DNA of 64,000 bases from Alloalcanivorax xiamenensis (GTDB lineage: Bacteria > Pseudomonadota > Gammaproteobacteria > Pseudomonadales > Alcanivoracaceae). The notes under the pieces were generated by a model that saw only the letters and a list, made by a program, of their open reading frames with translations, had not been told where the DNA came from and made no database searches. A program made the position numbers and the translations under genes. The stretch is from assembly GCF_009846745.1 (NCBI RefSeq), contig NZ_AQPF01000008.1:88715-152714 (forward strand), read 5' to 3'. Shown in pieces: positions 8,648 to 17,014 of this stretch. Each line of letters starts with the position of its first letter. Position 1 is the first letter of the stretch.

Positions 8648-8694
8648 TTTTGAACTAGTTATTGTCGACATTGTTCTTGAACACAGGAGCACAC

Positions 8695-9048
8695 ATGGGC
8701 CGATTGACCACCCACGTTCTGGACACCTGTAATGGTTGTCCCGCCGCCCACCTCGATCTCCAATTGTGGCGAATGGAGGGCAATCAGGCCCGGCTGTTGA
8801 CCGGATGCAAAACCAATGCCGATGGACGTTGCGACGCGCCGCTGCTTGAAGGCGTCACCATGGTAAGCGGGGAATACCAATTGCATTTCGCGGTGGGGAG
8901 CTACTTCGCCGCCCGGGGCATAGCCTTACCAGACCCGTCATTTCTCGATGACGTCGTGGTTCAGTTCGGCATCAGCAACACCACTGAGCATTACCATGTG
9001 CCGTTGCTGGTCTCCCCCTACGGCTACAGCACCTACCGCGGCAGCTGA
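8695..9048 (+). CDS. uraH: 5-hydroxyisourate hydrolase (transthyretin-like)
   Basis: A 117-residue transthyretin-related protein that hydrolyses 5-hydroxyisourate to OHCU. The N-terminal LTTHVLDT, the central internal turn region and the C-terminal YHVPLLVSPYGYSTYRGS with its invariant terminal Y-R-G-S are all present, and the conserved His, Arg and Ser positions of the family fall in these blocks. GGAG precedes ATG 8695. No signal peptide is seen, so it is cytoplasmic. The stop is 11 bp from puuD, giving a puuD-uraH pair that channels the unstable PuuD product. Confidence 0.95.
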   Translation: MGRLTTHVLDTCNGCPAAHLDLQLWRMEGNQARLLTGCKTNADGRCDAPLLEGVTMVSGEYQLHFAVGSYFAARGIALPDPSFLDDVVVQFGISNTTEHYHVPLLVSPYGYSTYRGS

Positions 9049-9059
9049 CGGGGGAGACC

Positions 9060-10274
9060 ATGGAAGCGCATTTATACGAATGGGCCAATCTGCTGATCCG
9101 CTGGTTGCACATCACCGTTGGCATAGCCTGGATAGGGGCTTCTTTCTATTTCAATTGGCTGGAGAACCATCTGGAGCGAGAGGGCCCGAAATCACGGGGC
9201 GTCGCGGGTACTCTCTGGGCCATCCACGGTGGCGGCTTTTACTACCTGCAGAAATATCAGGTTGCGCCGGAGCAGCTGCCCGAACATCTTCACTGGTTCA
9301 AATGGGAGGCCTATTACACCTGGATGAGCGGCTTCCTGTTGTTGTTCGTGGTGTATTACCTGAATGCCGGAACCAATCTGATCGATCCTTCGGTGGCGGA
9401 GTTGTCCCCACTTACCGCCAGCCTGATCGGCATTGGCGTTCTGATTCTCTCCTGGCTGGTGTACGACGGATTGTGCCGCTCGCCACTGGGACGGCGCCCG
9501 GCGCTACTGGCGGCGGTGGGCCTTGTTTTGCTAGTGGCTCTGGCCTGGGGACTGAGCCAGATTTTCAGTGGCCGAGGCGCCTACATCCATGTCGGCGCCG
9601 CCATCGGTACCTGCATGGTCGCCAACGTCTTTTTCGTGATCATTCCCGGCCAGCGCGCCATGGTGGACGCCATGACCGTCGGTCGCGAGCCCGATGCCGC
9701 CAGGGGGCTGGCCGGCGCGCAACGCTCCAGGCACAACAACTATCTGACTCTGCCAGTGCTGTTCATCATGATCAGCAACCATTTCCCCGGCACCTACGGC
9801 AGCCACTGGAACTGGCTGATTCTGGCGTGCCTGATGGCGAGCAGCCTGTTGATTCGCCATTACTTCAACATTCGCCATCTGCCCCGGCCCGCCAAGATCG
9901 CCTTGCCACTGGCCGGCGCGGCCGGATTAATCGCGCTGATCTTACTGACCACGCCGGCCGGGCCGGCGCCAGCGGAGGCCGGCCTGCCACCGGTTCCGTT
10001 CTCCCGGGTGGAAAGTATCGTGAAAGAACGCTGTGCCGGCTGCCATGCGGCCCACCCGGATTTCGCCGGCTTCGCCACGCCGCCCAAGGGCGTGCGGCTG
10101 GATACACCGGCGCAAATCCGCGCCCACAGAACCCGGATCGGCCAGTTGGCCGTGACCACCTCGGTAATGCCACCAGGCAACATCACTCACATCACCGACG
10201 ACGAACGCGCGTTACTGGCCCGTTGGTTGCAACAAGGCCCGGAACACGATTCGGAAAACAGTCAGACGGAATAA
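9060..10274 (+). CDS. puuD: Membrane urate oxidase PuuD with cytochrome c domain
   Basis: A 404-residue integral membrane urate oxidase that makes 5-hydroxyisourate without forming hydrogen peroxide, passing electrons to a C-terminal cytochrome c. The N-terminal 300 residues contain about eight hydrophobic helices starting with WANLLIRWLHITVGIAWIG; WLENHLEREG follows. The C-terminal haem site is CAGCH (325-329), with a likely axial Met in SVMPPGN (about 370). GGGGGAGA precedes the start. Its coupling to respiration means no catalase partner is needed. Confidence 0.93.
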   Translation: MEAHLYEWANLLIRWLHITVGIAWIGASFYFNWLENHLEREGPKSRGVAGTLWAIHGGGFYYLQKYQVAPEQLPEHLHWFKWEAYYTWMSGFLLLFVVYYLNAGTNLIDPSVAELSPLTASLIGIGVLILSWLVYDGLCRSPLGRRPALLAAVGLVLLVALAWGLSQIFSGRGAYIHVGAAIGTCMVANVFFVIIPGQRAMVDAMTVGREPDAARGLAGAQRSRHNNYLTLPVLFIMISNHFPGTYGSHWNWLILACLMASSLLIRHYFNIRHLPRPAKIALPLAGAAGLIALILLTTPAGPAPAEAGLPPVPFSRVESIVKERCAGCHAAHPDFAGFATPPKGVRLDTPAQIRAHRTRIGQLAVTTSVMPPGNITHITDDERALLARWLQQGPEHDSENSQTE

Positions 10275-10304
10275 CCCGGCCATGACCGGAACCATGGAGC
10301 CCCA

Positions 10305-11291
10305 ATGACGGACACCAACATCGCCTACCCGAATCTCGCCGCCGCCCGGCTGGGCACGGAGATCGTATCGGTTACCGACCAGTTCTTCGCCAGCGCCGAA
10401 CGCATGCTGGCGGAAACGCCCCCCCGATTCATCGCCGACAAATTCGACGATCACGGCAAATGGATGGACGGCTGGGAAACCCGCCGACGCCGCGGCCCCG
10501 GACACGACAGTGCGATCGTGCGGCTGGGCGCCCCCGGTGACGTCCACCAGCTGGAAATCGATACCGCCCACTTCACCGGCAACTACCCCATGGCCGCTTC
10601 CGTGGACGCCTGCGTCCTCGGCACTGGCGAGGACCCGGCTTCCGCCCATTGGCGGCCCCTGCTGACCATCACCGCTCTGCAAGGCGACCATCCCCACCAC
10701 TTCACCTTGCCCGCGCCACGGCATGCCACCCACGTTCGCCTGAATCTCTATCCCGATGGCGGCGTGGCGCGCTTTCGTGTGCTGGGCCGCCCGCGCGTGG
10801 AGTGGGCCGGCTTTGCCGCGAACCAGGAAGTGGAACTGTCGGCGGCCCGGCTTGGCGGCCAGGTTCTGGCCCTGAGCGACGCCCACTATGGCTGGCCGCA
10901 CTCGCTGCTCTATCCCGGCCGGGGCCTGAACATGGGGGACGGCTGGGAAACCCGCCGACGCCGTGAACCGGGTTTCGACTGGTGTGTGATCGGTCTGGGC
11001 CACCGCGGCCGGATCACCGCACTGGAAGTGGACACCGCCTTTTTCAAAGGCAACTTCCCGGCTCAAGTGTCGGTGCAGGCCGCCAACCTGGAAGACCATG
11101 CAAACGCCGCCCTGCTGCGCGCCTCCAGCATGTTCTGGCCGACACTGCTGGCGCCGCAACCGCTCGGCCCCGATGCCATACACCGTTTTCAGGATCAGTT
11201 GGAAACCCTGGATGCGGCGACTCATGTTCGTCTCAACATGCACCCGGATGGCGGCATCAGCCGCTTCCGCGTATTCGGTCAAATTCAATGA
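10305..11291 (+). CDS. alc: Allantoicase
   Basis: A 328-residue allantoicase that splits allantoate into ureidoglycolate and urea. The characteristic internal duplication is visible: DGWETRRRR plus LEIDTAHFTGNYP in the first half (about 50-95), and again DGWETRRRR plus LEVDTAFFKGNFP in the second (about 210-255), each followed by THVRLN-type strands (about 145 and 305). Family enzymes are built from two such jelly-roll repeats. It starts 30 bp after puuD and its stop overlaps the next gene by four bases, in an operon uraH-puuD-alc-allA. Confidence 0.95.
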   Translation: MTDTNIAYPNLAAARLGTEIVSVTDQFFASAERMLAETPPRFIADKFDDHGKWMDGWETRRRRGPGHDSAIVRLGAPGDVHQLEIDTAHFTGNYPMAASVDACVLGTGEDPASAHWRPLLTITALQGDHPHHFTLPAPRHATHVRLNLYPDGGVARFRVLGRPRVEWAGFAANQEVELSAARLGGQVLALSDAHYGWPHSLLYPGRGLNMGDGWETRRRREPGFDWCVIGLGHRGRITALEVDTAFFKGNFPAQVSVQAANLEDHANAALLRASSMFWPTLLAPQPLGPDAIHRFQDQLETLDAATHVRLNMHPDGGISRFRVFGQIQ

Positions 11292-11788
11292 TCGCCCAGG
11301 AGCTGATGCTGGAACCGCTGACGGCGGAAGCGTTCGCGCCCTTCGGCGACCTGATCAACAGCCATGCGCGGGACTACTTCCTGATCAACGATGACCAATG
11401 CCGGCGCTACCATCGCCTGGCCAAAGTGGAGACCGGCACGGACGGAGACGCTATTCTCAGTCTGTTCCGGCCTCGGCCGATCTCACTGCCGCACACCCTG
11501 GCCCTGATGGAACGCCACCCTCTCGGCAGCCAGGCGTTCGTGCCGCTGGCTGGCCAGCCTTATATCGTGGTGGTGGCGCCACCCGGACCACCGCCGGCGG
11601 CGACGGACCTGCGCGCGTTTCTGATCAGCGACGGCAGCGGCGTCAACTATCACGCGGGCACCTGGCATCACCCTCTTCTGGCCTTACCGCCGGGGGGGGA
11701 TTTTCTGGTCGCGGACCGGGAAGGCCCCGGCAACAACTGTGAAGAACATCTTCTGACGGGTGTCCGCCTTCCGGTTGCACCCGAATAA
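11288..11788 (+). CDS. allA: Ureidoglycolate lyase
   Basis: A 166-residue ureidoglycolate lyase producing glyoxylate and urea. It opens with LEPLTAEAFAPFGDLI and contains FRPRPISLP, MERHPLGSQAFVPL and GVNYHAGTWHHPLLAL; the last carries the conserved His residues of the cupin-like AllA fold. ATG 11288 overlaps the allantoicase stop by four bases (ATGA), so translation is coupled. It completes the urate-to-glyoxylate path; nitrogen leaves as urea, yet no urease genes are in the window. Confidence 0.94.
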   Translation: MIAQELMLEPLTAEAFAPFGDLINSHARDYFLINDDQCRRYHRLAKVETGTDGDAILSLFRPRPISLPHTLALMERHPLGSQAFVPLAGQPYIVVVAPPGPPPAATDLRAFLISDGSGVNYHAGTWHHPLLALPPGGDFLVADREGPGNNCEEHLLTGVRLPVAPE

Positions 11789-11793
11789 GGGTC

Positions 11794-11801
11794 TGTATAC
11801 A
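11794..11801 (+). promoter_or_regulatory. TGTATACA operator (gntR)
   Basis: Perfect palindrome extended to TGTATACATT, five bases after the allA stop and 36 bp before the GntR gene start. Its position suggests autoregulation of the regulator, and it is the main reason for assigning the box to this protein. Confidence 0.65.
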
Positions 11802-11837
11802 TTCCGGTAGTCCCCAAAATAAGGAATAACGGTACCC

Positions 11838-12587
11838 ATGGCTGTCGATCCCCATACGGACAAACAAACCGCCGCGTCGCTGGGCGCCGTGAACGCCAAT
11901 AGCGGCCGGGGATCACGCAAGGCCACCGACCAGACCATCTACGATTCCATCTATCAGGCGGTGCTGACGCAGCGGCTGCCTCCCGGCTCGAAACTACCAG
12001 AAGTGGCGTTAAGTGAACTGTTCGGGGTGAGCCGCTCCATCGTGCGCAAAGCCTTGACGCGGCTTGCCTCCGATCACGTCACCGAACAAAGCCCCAATCA
12101 AATGGCGGTGGTGGCCAGACCCGGCATCGAGGAAACCCGGCAGATTTTCGCCGCCCGCCGCCTGGTGGAAGGAGAAGTCACGCGCCTGGTGGCCGGCACC
12201 CTGGGCAAAGCGGAAGCACAGACGCTGCGAAAGCTGATCCGGGAAGAAAAGAGTGCCCATGAGCGTGGTCAGGATCAGCATCGCGTGCACTGCTCCATGG
12301 CAATCCATCAATACCTGGCTCGCCAATGCCCCAATCAGGTGCTCGGCAAGATGATGCTGGAACTGGTATTGCGCACGTCCATTGTCATCGCCCTATACAA
12401 AGCCCCGGGCATTACCGCCTGTTTTCTCGGCAACGACCACGGCCGCCTGGCCGACCTGATCATCAAGGGCAAGGCGGAACAGGCGGCACAACTGGCGCGG
12501 GAACACCTGAATACCCTTGAAAGCCTGCTGGATCTGGACGAGCCCTCCGCCGACATCGATCTGGCAAGCATCTTGCGTTACCCCTGA
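11838..12587 (+). CDS. GntR family regulator with FCD domain
   Basis: A 249-residue transcription factor. The winged HTH (about 30-85) contains IYDSIYQAVLTQRLPPGSKL and VSRSIVRKALTRLASD. The C-terminal FCD all-helical sensor domain has the ligand/metal-region histidines in HCSMAIHQYL, and GNDHGRLADLIIKG and LAREHLNTLESLL. FadR/VanR-type GntR proteins bind short palindromes with GTATAC-like centres, so this is the best candidate to bind TGTATACATT throughout the island. Klebsiella HpxS is a GntR regulator of purine genes, a useful parallel. The effector (urate, allantoin or other) is unknown. Confidence 0.9.
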   Translation: MAVDPHTDKQTAASLGAVNANSGRGSRKATDQTIYDSIYQAVLTQRLPPGSKLPEVALSELFGVSRSIVRKALTRLASDHVTEQSPNQMAVVARPGIEETRQIFAARRLVEGEVTRLVAGTLGKAEAQTLRKLIREEKSAHERGQDQHRVHCSMAIHQYLARQCPNQVLGKMMLELVLRTSIVIALYKAPGITACFLGNDHGRLADLIIKGKAEQAAQLAREHLNTLESLLDLDEPSADIDLASILRYP

Positions 12588-12651
12588 AGTCAAGCTGACC
12601 GCCGCTTCCGACGACGGCCCCGCTGCCGGGATTGAGTGTGCGCCACCGTCA

Positions 12652-12661
12652 GCGGTATACA
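12652..12661 (+). promoter_or_regulatory. GCGGTATACA, candidate variant operator
   Basis: Contains the GTATAC core with a TGTATACA-like right half; the left half matches the GCGG arm of the palindrome at 2842. It sits 85 bp before the second deaminase gene. Between it and the start there is a small hairpin (GTGATC/GATCAC, 12683-12698) followed by T-rich sequence. Confidence 0.4.
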
Positions 12662-12746
12662 AGTCAGTGTACGTTCTTTCGGGTGATCCCCGGATCACGC
12701 TGCGTCCCTTTTGTTTTTCCGTTTTTTTAAAAAGGAGCCCGGGGCA

Positions 12747-14111
12747 ATGAGCCGCACTCTGCTACTGAAGAACGCCACGGTGGTGGCGACCATGGACGAC
12801 CACGGCACCGAGATCCGCGATGGCGCCGTCCTCATCGAAGACAACCGCATTCGCGCGGTCGGACCGAGCTATACCCTGCCCCGGGAGGCGGACGAAACCA
12901 TCGATCTCAGTGGCCACGTGCTGATGCCGGGTCTGGTCAACACTCACCACCATATGTTCCAGAGCCTGACCCGGGCTTTACCGGCGGCGCAGAACGCCGA
13001 GCTGTTCGACTGGCTCGATGCCTTGTTCCCGATCTGGGCCAAGATCACTCCGGAAATGATGACGGTGTCGGCGCAAACCGCCATGGCGGAACTGATGCTG
13101 TCGGGATGCACCACTGCCGCCGATCACGCCTATTTCTATGTCAACGGCGGCCGCCTGGAGGACAACATCGAGGCGGCTTCGATCATGGGCCTGCGCTATC
13201 ACGGTGTCCGCGGCGCCATTACGCTGGGCAAAAGCCAAGGCGGCCTGCCACCGGATCTGGTGGTGGAGAAAGACGAGGACGCCGTGCTCAAGGAAATGCA
13301 ACGGGTGGTGGAAACGCACCACGATGCCAGCGCCGATGCCATGTTACAGGTGGCTCTGGGGCCATCGTCACCGTTCACGGTATCGCCGGATTTGATGCGC
13401 CAGAGCGCGATCCTGGCACGCGACCTTGGCGTGCGGTTGCACACTCATACCGCCGAGAACGGCAAGGACCTGGCGTTCAGCCAGCAACGTTATGGCATGA
13501 CACCCGCCCAGTTCGCCGAGGAAATGAACTGGGTCGGCGATGACGTCTGGCACGCGCATTGTGTTCATCTGGATGATCACGGCATCCAGCTGTTCGGCCG
13601 TACCGGCACCGGCGTGGCGCACTGTCCCTGCTCCAATATGCGCCTGGCATCGGGCCACGCCCCGATCCGTCGCATGCTTGATCACGGTGTGCGCGTCGGT
13701 CTCGGCGTGGACGGCTCCGCCTCCAACGACGGTAATGATCTGCTCGGCGAAGCGCGCCAGGCCATGCTGGTGGCGCGGGTACGCGACGAAGATCCCACCG
13801 CCCTGTCGGCTCGCGAGGCCCTGCGGCTGGCCACCCGGGGCGGTGCCGAAATACTGGGGCGCGGCGATCACCTGGGCCGCATTCAGACCGGCTACTGCGC
13901 CGATCTGGTGGCCTGGAAATTGGACGACATCGCCTTCGCCGGTGGTCTGTCCGACCCACTGGCGGCACTTTTATTCTGCGCGCCCCGGCGGGTCGCCCTG
14001 AGCATCGTCAACGGCAAGACGGTGGTGCGTGACGGGCAGCTCACCACGGTGGAAGTACCGCGCCTGGTGGAGCGGCACAATCAACTGTCGCGGACACTGA
14101 TCGACGGCTAG
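12747..14111 (+). CDS. 8-oxoguanine deaminase (copy 2)
   Basis: A 454-residue amidohydrolase with VNTHHHMFQSLTRALP (metal His at 67-69), HTHTAE (near 240), AHCVHLDDHG, VAHCPCSNMRLASG and LGVDGSASNDG, matching the characterised Pseudomonas 8-oxoguanine deaminase type more closely than copy 1 does. The reaction gives urate directly from 8-oxoguanine, feeding PuuD. The start at 12747 has a strong AAAAAGGAG; an in-frame ATG 36 bp upstream lies before that site and is unlikely. Followed 11 bp later by a LysR gene. Confidence 0.88.
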   Translation: MSRTLLLKNATVVATMDDHGTEIRDGAVLIEDNRIRAVGPSYTLPREADETIDLSGHVLMPGLVNTHHHMFQSLTRALPAAQNAELFDWLDALFPIWAKITPEMMTVSAQTAMAELMLSGCTTAADHAYFYVNGGRLEDNIEAASIMGLRYHGVRGAITLGKSQGGLPPDLVVEKDEDAVLKEMQRVVETHHDASADAMLQVALGPSSPFTVSPDLMRQSAILARDLGVRLHTHTAENGKDLAFSQQRYGMTPAQFAEEMNWVGDDVWHAHCVHLDDHGIQLFGRTGTGVAHCPCSNMRLASGHAPIRRMLDHGVRVGLGVDGSASNDGNDLLGEARQAMLVARVRDEDPTALSAREALRLATRGGAEILGRGDHLGRIQTGYCADLVAWKLDDIAFAGGLSDPLAALLFCAPRRVALSIVNGKTVVRDGQLTTVEVPRLVERHNQLSRTLIDG

Positions 14112-14122
14112 AGGGAGTTCCG

Positions 14123-15076
14123 ATGAGCACACGGTTGCGCGTTCATTCCCCGGCGGTGGTGTACTTCGACGCGGTGCGCCGCGCCGGCTCCATCCGTGAA
14201 GCGGCACGGCGCCTGTTCGTGGCTTCCTCCGCGGTCAACCGGCAGATCCTGAAACTTGAGGACGAAGTCGGTACACCGCTGTTTGAACGCCTTCCCGGTG
14301 GACTCAGACTGACCACCGCCGGCGAAATCTTCGCCCGCCACGCCCTGGCCGTGTTACAGGACGCGGAACGGGCCCGCTCGGAGCTGGACGCGCTCAAGGG
14401 CCTGCGTACCGGTCATGTGGAAATCGCCACCGTGGAAGGCGTCACCTCGGATTTCATGCCCACCATCATTGAACGTGCCCGGGAGTACCTCCCGAAGGTG
14501 ACTCTGGGCGTGGTCACCCTCGGCTCCCGCGACATTCCCGAAGCCGTCACCAGCGGTGCCGCCGACCTGGGCATGGCCTTCGCCCTGCAACGCAGCGCCG
14601 GCCTGCGCCAGATCATGGTGGGACGGTTCCGGCTTGGCGTCCTGGTGCCACCGGAACATCCCCTGGCCCCACGGCATGAAGTCAGCTTCGCCACCTGTGC
14701 GGAGTACCCTTTGATCCTGGCGAAGACCGACCTGTCGGTGTACCACCTGCTCAAACCCGCCATCGAGCGCGCCGGCATCGATGACAAAGGCGTGGTGCAA
14801 TCCAATTCGGTGGAGCTGGGCAAGGAGCTGGCGCGGCGCGGTGTCGGTGTCACCTTCCAGACCCGCATCGGGTTGGAGGCGGAATTGGCATCGGGCGCAC
14901 TCCGACATATTCCTCTCAATGACAATGGTCCGGTTTTCAGCGACCTCGGCATTTACGCCCGTACCGGCCGCTCCCTGCCGGTGGCGGCCGATGCCGTCGC
15001 AAGATTGCTGGCCGACGAACTGGCGGAGCGGGAACGCCGTGAGGCCAACGACATCGGTGAACCATTGACCGATTGA
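14123..15076 (+). CDS. LysR family transcriptional regulator
   Basis: A 317-residue LysR protein. The HTH (about 10-65) contains YFDAVRRAGSIREAARRLFV and SSAVNRQILKLEDEVGTPLFER, and the substrate-binding domain follows, with GHVEIATVEGV and PEHPLAPR. It lies 11 bp after the deaminase on the same strand, an atypical layout for LysR genes, which are usually divergent from their target; a target may be downstream (dioxygenase, transporter). Klebsiella purine genes are controlled by both a LysR (HpxR) and a GntR (HpxS) protein; the same pairing occurs here. Confidence 0.9.
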   Translation: MSTRLRVHSPAVVYFDAVRRAGSIREAARRLFVASSAVNRQILKLEDEVGTPLFERLPGGLRLTTAGEIFARHALAVLQDAERARSELDALKGLRTGHVEIATVEGVTSDFMPTIIERAREYLPKVTLGVVTLGSRDIPEAVTSGAADLGMAFALQRSAGLRQIMVGRFRLGVLVPPEHPLAPRHEVSFATCAEYPLILAKTDLSVYHLLKPAIERAGIDDKGVVQSNSVELGKELARRGVGVTFQTRIGLEAELASGALRHIPLNDNGPVFSDLGIYARTGRSLPVAADAVARLLADELAERERREANDIGEPLTD

Positions 15077-15190
15077 TCCCCGGCGCCGCTGCCGGATCGG
15101 CATCGGCACGGTCGATATTCTCTTCTTTGGCACCGCCGGGGCACCGCGCACACTGGCAGGCAAGGATCGTCCGCCAGCGAGAGAAGTTCC

Positions 15191-16168
15191 ATGACGAGCA
15201 CCCTGCAAGCGCAAAAGGTTAATCAGCAGTCACTGCCGATCATCGATATCGGGGCCTTGATCGATGGTGACCAGAAACAACGCCGAACGGTGGCCGAGCA
15301 ACTCAGAGCCGCCTGCCTCGACAAGGGCTTCTTCTACATTCGCAACCACGGTATCGAAGCGCGCTTTCAGGCGCGGGTGTTCACTACCGCCAAGGCATTC
15401 TTCGAACAGCCACTGGAGACCAAAAAACAGGTCGATAAAGCGCTTTCGCCCGCCAACCGGGGTTATGAACCGCTGCGCGGCCAGACTCTGGAAGCGGACG
15501 CGCCACCGGATCTGAAGGAAGGCTACTATATTGGCCGCGACCTGCCGGACGACCATCCAGCGGTACGTGCCGGCAAGTTCAATCACGGCGCCAATCAATG
15601 GCCACGGCACGCCGGTTTCCGTGAGACCATGGAAACCTACTTCGACGCCATGAACGATTTGAGCAGGCGAATCATGCAAGGGTTGGCGCTATCACTGTCC
15701 TTGCCGGAAGAGTACTTCGCTGATTTTTGCCATGAGCCAATGGCGGTCCTTCGTCTGCTGCACTACCCGCCGCAACCGGGTAATCCCGAGCCCGGTGAAA
15801 AAGGCTGTGGAGCCCACACCGATTTTGGCGGCATCACCTTACTGCTACAGGATGACAATCCCGGACTGCAGGTCTGGGATCAGGCCAGCCAGGGCTGGAT
15901 TCACGCCGATCCCGTTCCCGGCACCTATGTGGTGAACCTGGGCGACATGATCGCCCGCTGGACCAATGACCGTTATCGCTCGACCCTGCATCGCGTGGTC
16001 AATCTGTCCGGCCGTGAGCGCTTCTCCGTGCCCTTCTTCCATTCCGGAAATCCGGATCATCTGGTGCGGTGCCTACCCGGCTGTCTTGCTCCCGGCGCCT
16101 CCCCTAAGTATCCACCGGTCACCGTCGAGCAGCACATGATCGACATGTATCAACGCACCTATAAGTAA
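15191..16168 (+). CDS. 2-oxoglutarate/Fe(II) dioxygenase, isopenicillin N synthase family
   Basis: A 325-residue oxygenase with the DIOX N-terminal region (LPIIDIGALIDG, GFFYIRNHGI) and the iron triad in CGAHTDFGG (His209, Asp211) and STLHRVV (His267), plus the 2-oxoglutarate-binding R-x-S (Arg277, Ser279). The fold is cytoplasmic. Most bacterial members have unknown substrates. In this cluster it could hydroxylate or demethylate a purine or another nitrogen heterocycle; fungal xanthine is oxidised by an unrelated TauD-type dioxygenase, which shows the chemistry is possible. The following hydrolase gene starts 13 bp later and is probably a partner. Confidence 0.85.
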   Translation: MTSTLQAQKVNQQSLPIIDIGALIDGDQKQRRTVAEQLRAACLDKGFFYIRNHGIEARFQARVFTTAKAFFEQPLETKKQVDKALSPANRGYEPLRGQTLEADAPPDLKEGYYIGRDLPDDHPAVRAGKFNHGANQWPRHAGFRETMETYFDAMNDLSRRIMQGLALSLSLPEEYFADFCHEPMAVLRLLHYPPQPGNPEPGEKGCGAHTDFGGITLLLQDDNPGLQVWDQASQGWIHADPVPGTYVVNLGDMIARWTNDRYRSTLHRVVNLSGRERFSVPFFHSGNPDHLVRCLPGCLAPGASPKYPPVTVEQHMIDMYQRTYK

Positions 16169-16181
16169 CTCACGTAACCCG

Positions 16182-16955
16182 ATGAATCATGTCATTCTGA
16201 TCCACGGCGCCTGGGCCGGTGCCTGGGTCTGGGAAGCCCTGTCGCCGCTATTGGAAAAAGGCGGCTGTCACGTCCACGCACTGGACTTACCAGGCAACGG
16301 CCATAACGACATTCCGCCGGACCCGGTGACGTTCGAGGACTGTGTCGCGTATGTGGAGGCCGAGCTTGACCGTCTTCCACAGCCGGCCTTTCTGGTCGCT
16401 CACTCCGGTGGCGGCGTGATCGCCACTCAGGCCGCGGAGAACCGGCACGCCAAGGTCGCCGGCATCGTCTATGTGGCCGGCATGATGCTGCCATCCGGCA
16501 TCGGCTTCGCCGAATTGACCCGGCAACTGGTGGACCATCACCCGGCCGCCGCCGGTATCGGCCCCCACCTGATACGGAACACACGGCATCGCTGCAGCGA
16601 GGTGCCCGCCGCCGCCGCTTGCGACCTGTTCTTCCAGGACGTGAACGAGGCAACAGCCATGGCCGCCGCACGCCGGCTGACCCCGCAACCGGAACAGGTT
16701 CGCGCGGGTATCGCCCATTGGACCCCGGAGCGCTTTGGTGCTCTGCCCAGACTCTATGTGGAAGCCCGCCAGGACCGGTCCGTGGTACTGGCCGCGCAAC
16801 GCTGGATGCAACAACAGGTGCCCGGTGGCGACCTTGTCTCCCTGAATACCGGGCATGTCCCACAATTATCTGAACCAGACCATCTCAGCGAAGTACTGCT
16901 GAGTTTTTTTCATCGCACCAAAGTCAGCACGACAAAAGGCATGCCCCTTGCATAG
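16182..16955 (+). CDS. Alpha/beta hydrolase
   Basis: A 257-residue alpha/beta hydrolase of the small plant-esterase/hydroxynitrile-lyase-like group. HGAWAGAWVW is the oxyanion loop, AHSGGG carries the nucleophile Ser75, the acid is probably in EARQDRSV and the His in NTGHVPQLSEPDH. No signal peptide. Close coupling to the dioxygenase suggests it acts on that enzyme's product, for example ring or ester hydrolysis. Function is not recognisable beyond fold. Confidence 0.8.
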   Translation: MNHVILIHGAWAGAWVWEALSPLLEKGGCHVHALDLPGNGHNDIPPDPVTFEDCVAYVEAELDRLPQPAFLVAHSGGGVIATQAAENRHAKVAGIVYVAGMMLPSGIGFAELTRQLVDHHPAAAGIGPHLIRNTRHRCSEVPAAAACDLFFQDVNEATAMAAARRLTPQPEQVRAGIAHWTPERFGALPRLYVEARQDRSVVLAAQRWMQQQVPGGDLVSLNTGHVPQLSEPDHLSEVLLSFFHRTKVSTTKGMPLA

Positions 16956-17014
16956 CCACTTCACAGGAAGATCGACACTACTTAACCCGGCGCGCCAGCC
17001 CAAAGGAGTTGCTC

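Noticed and set aside
10212..11288. Long open frame antisense to allantoicase
   Set aside because: It mirrors the coding frame of a clear allantoicase in GC-rich DNA, and has no family likeness or start signal.
12683..12698. Hairpin GTGATC/GATCAC before the second deaminase as a riboswitch or terminator
   Set aside because: The stem is six bases and the T-rich run begins too far away; no known purine or NMT1 riboswitch fold could be recognised by eye.
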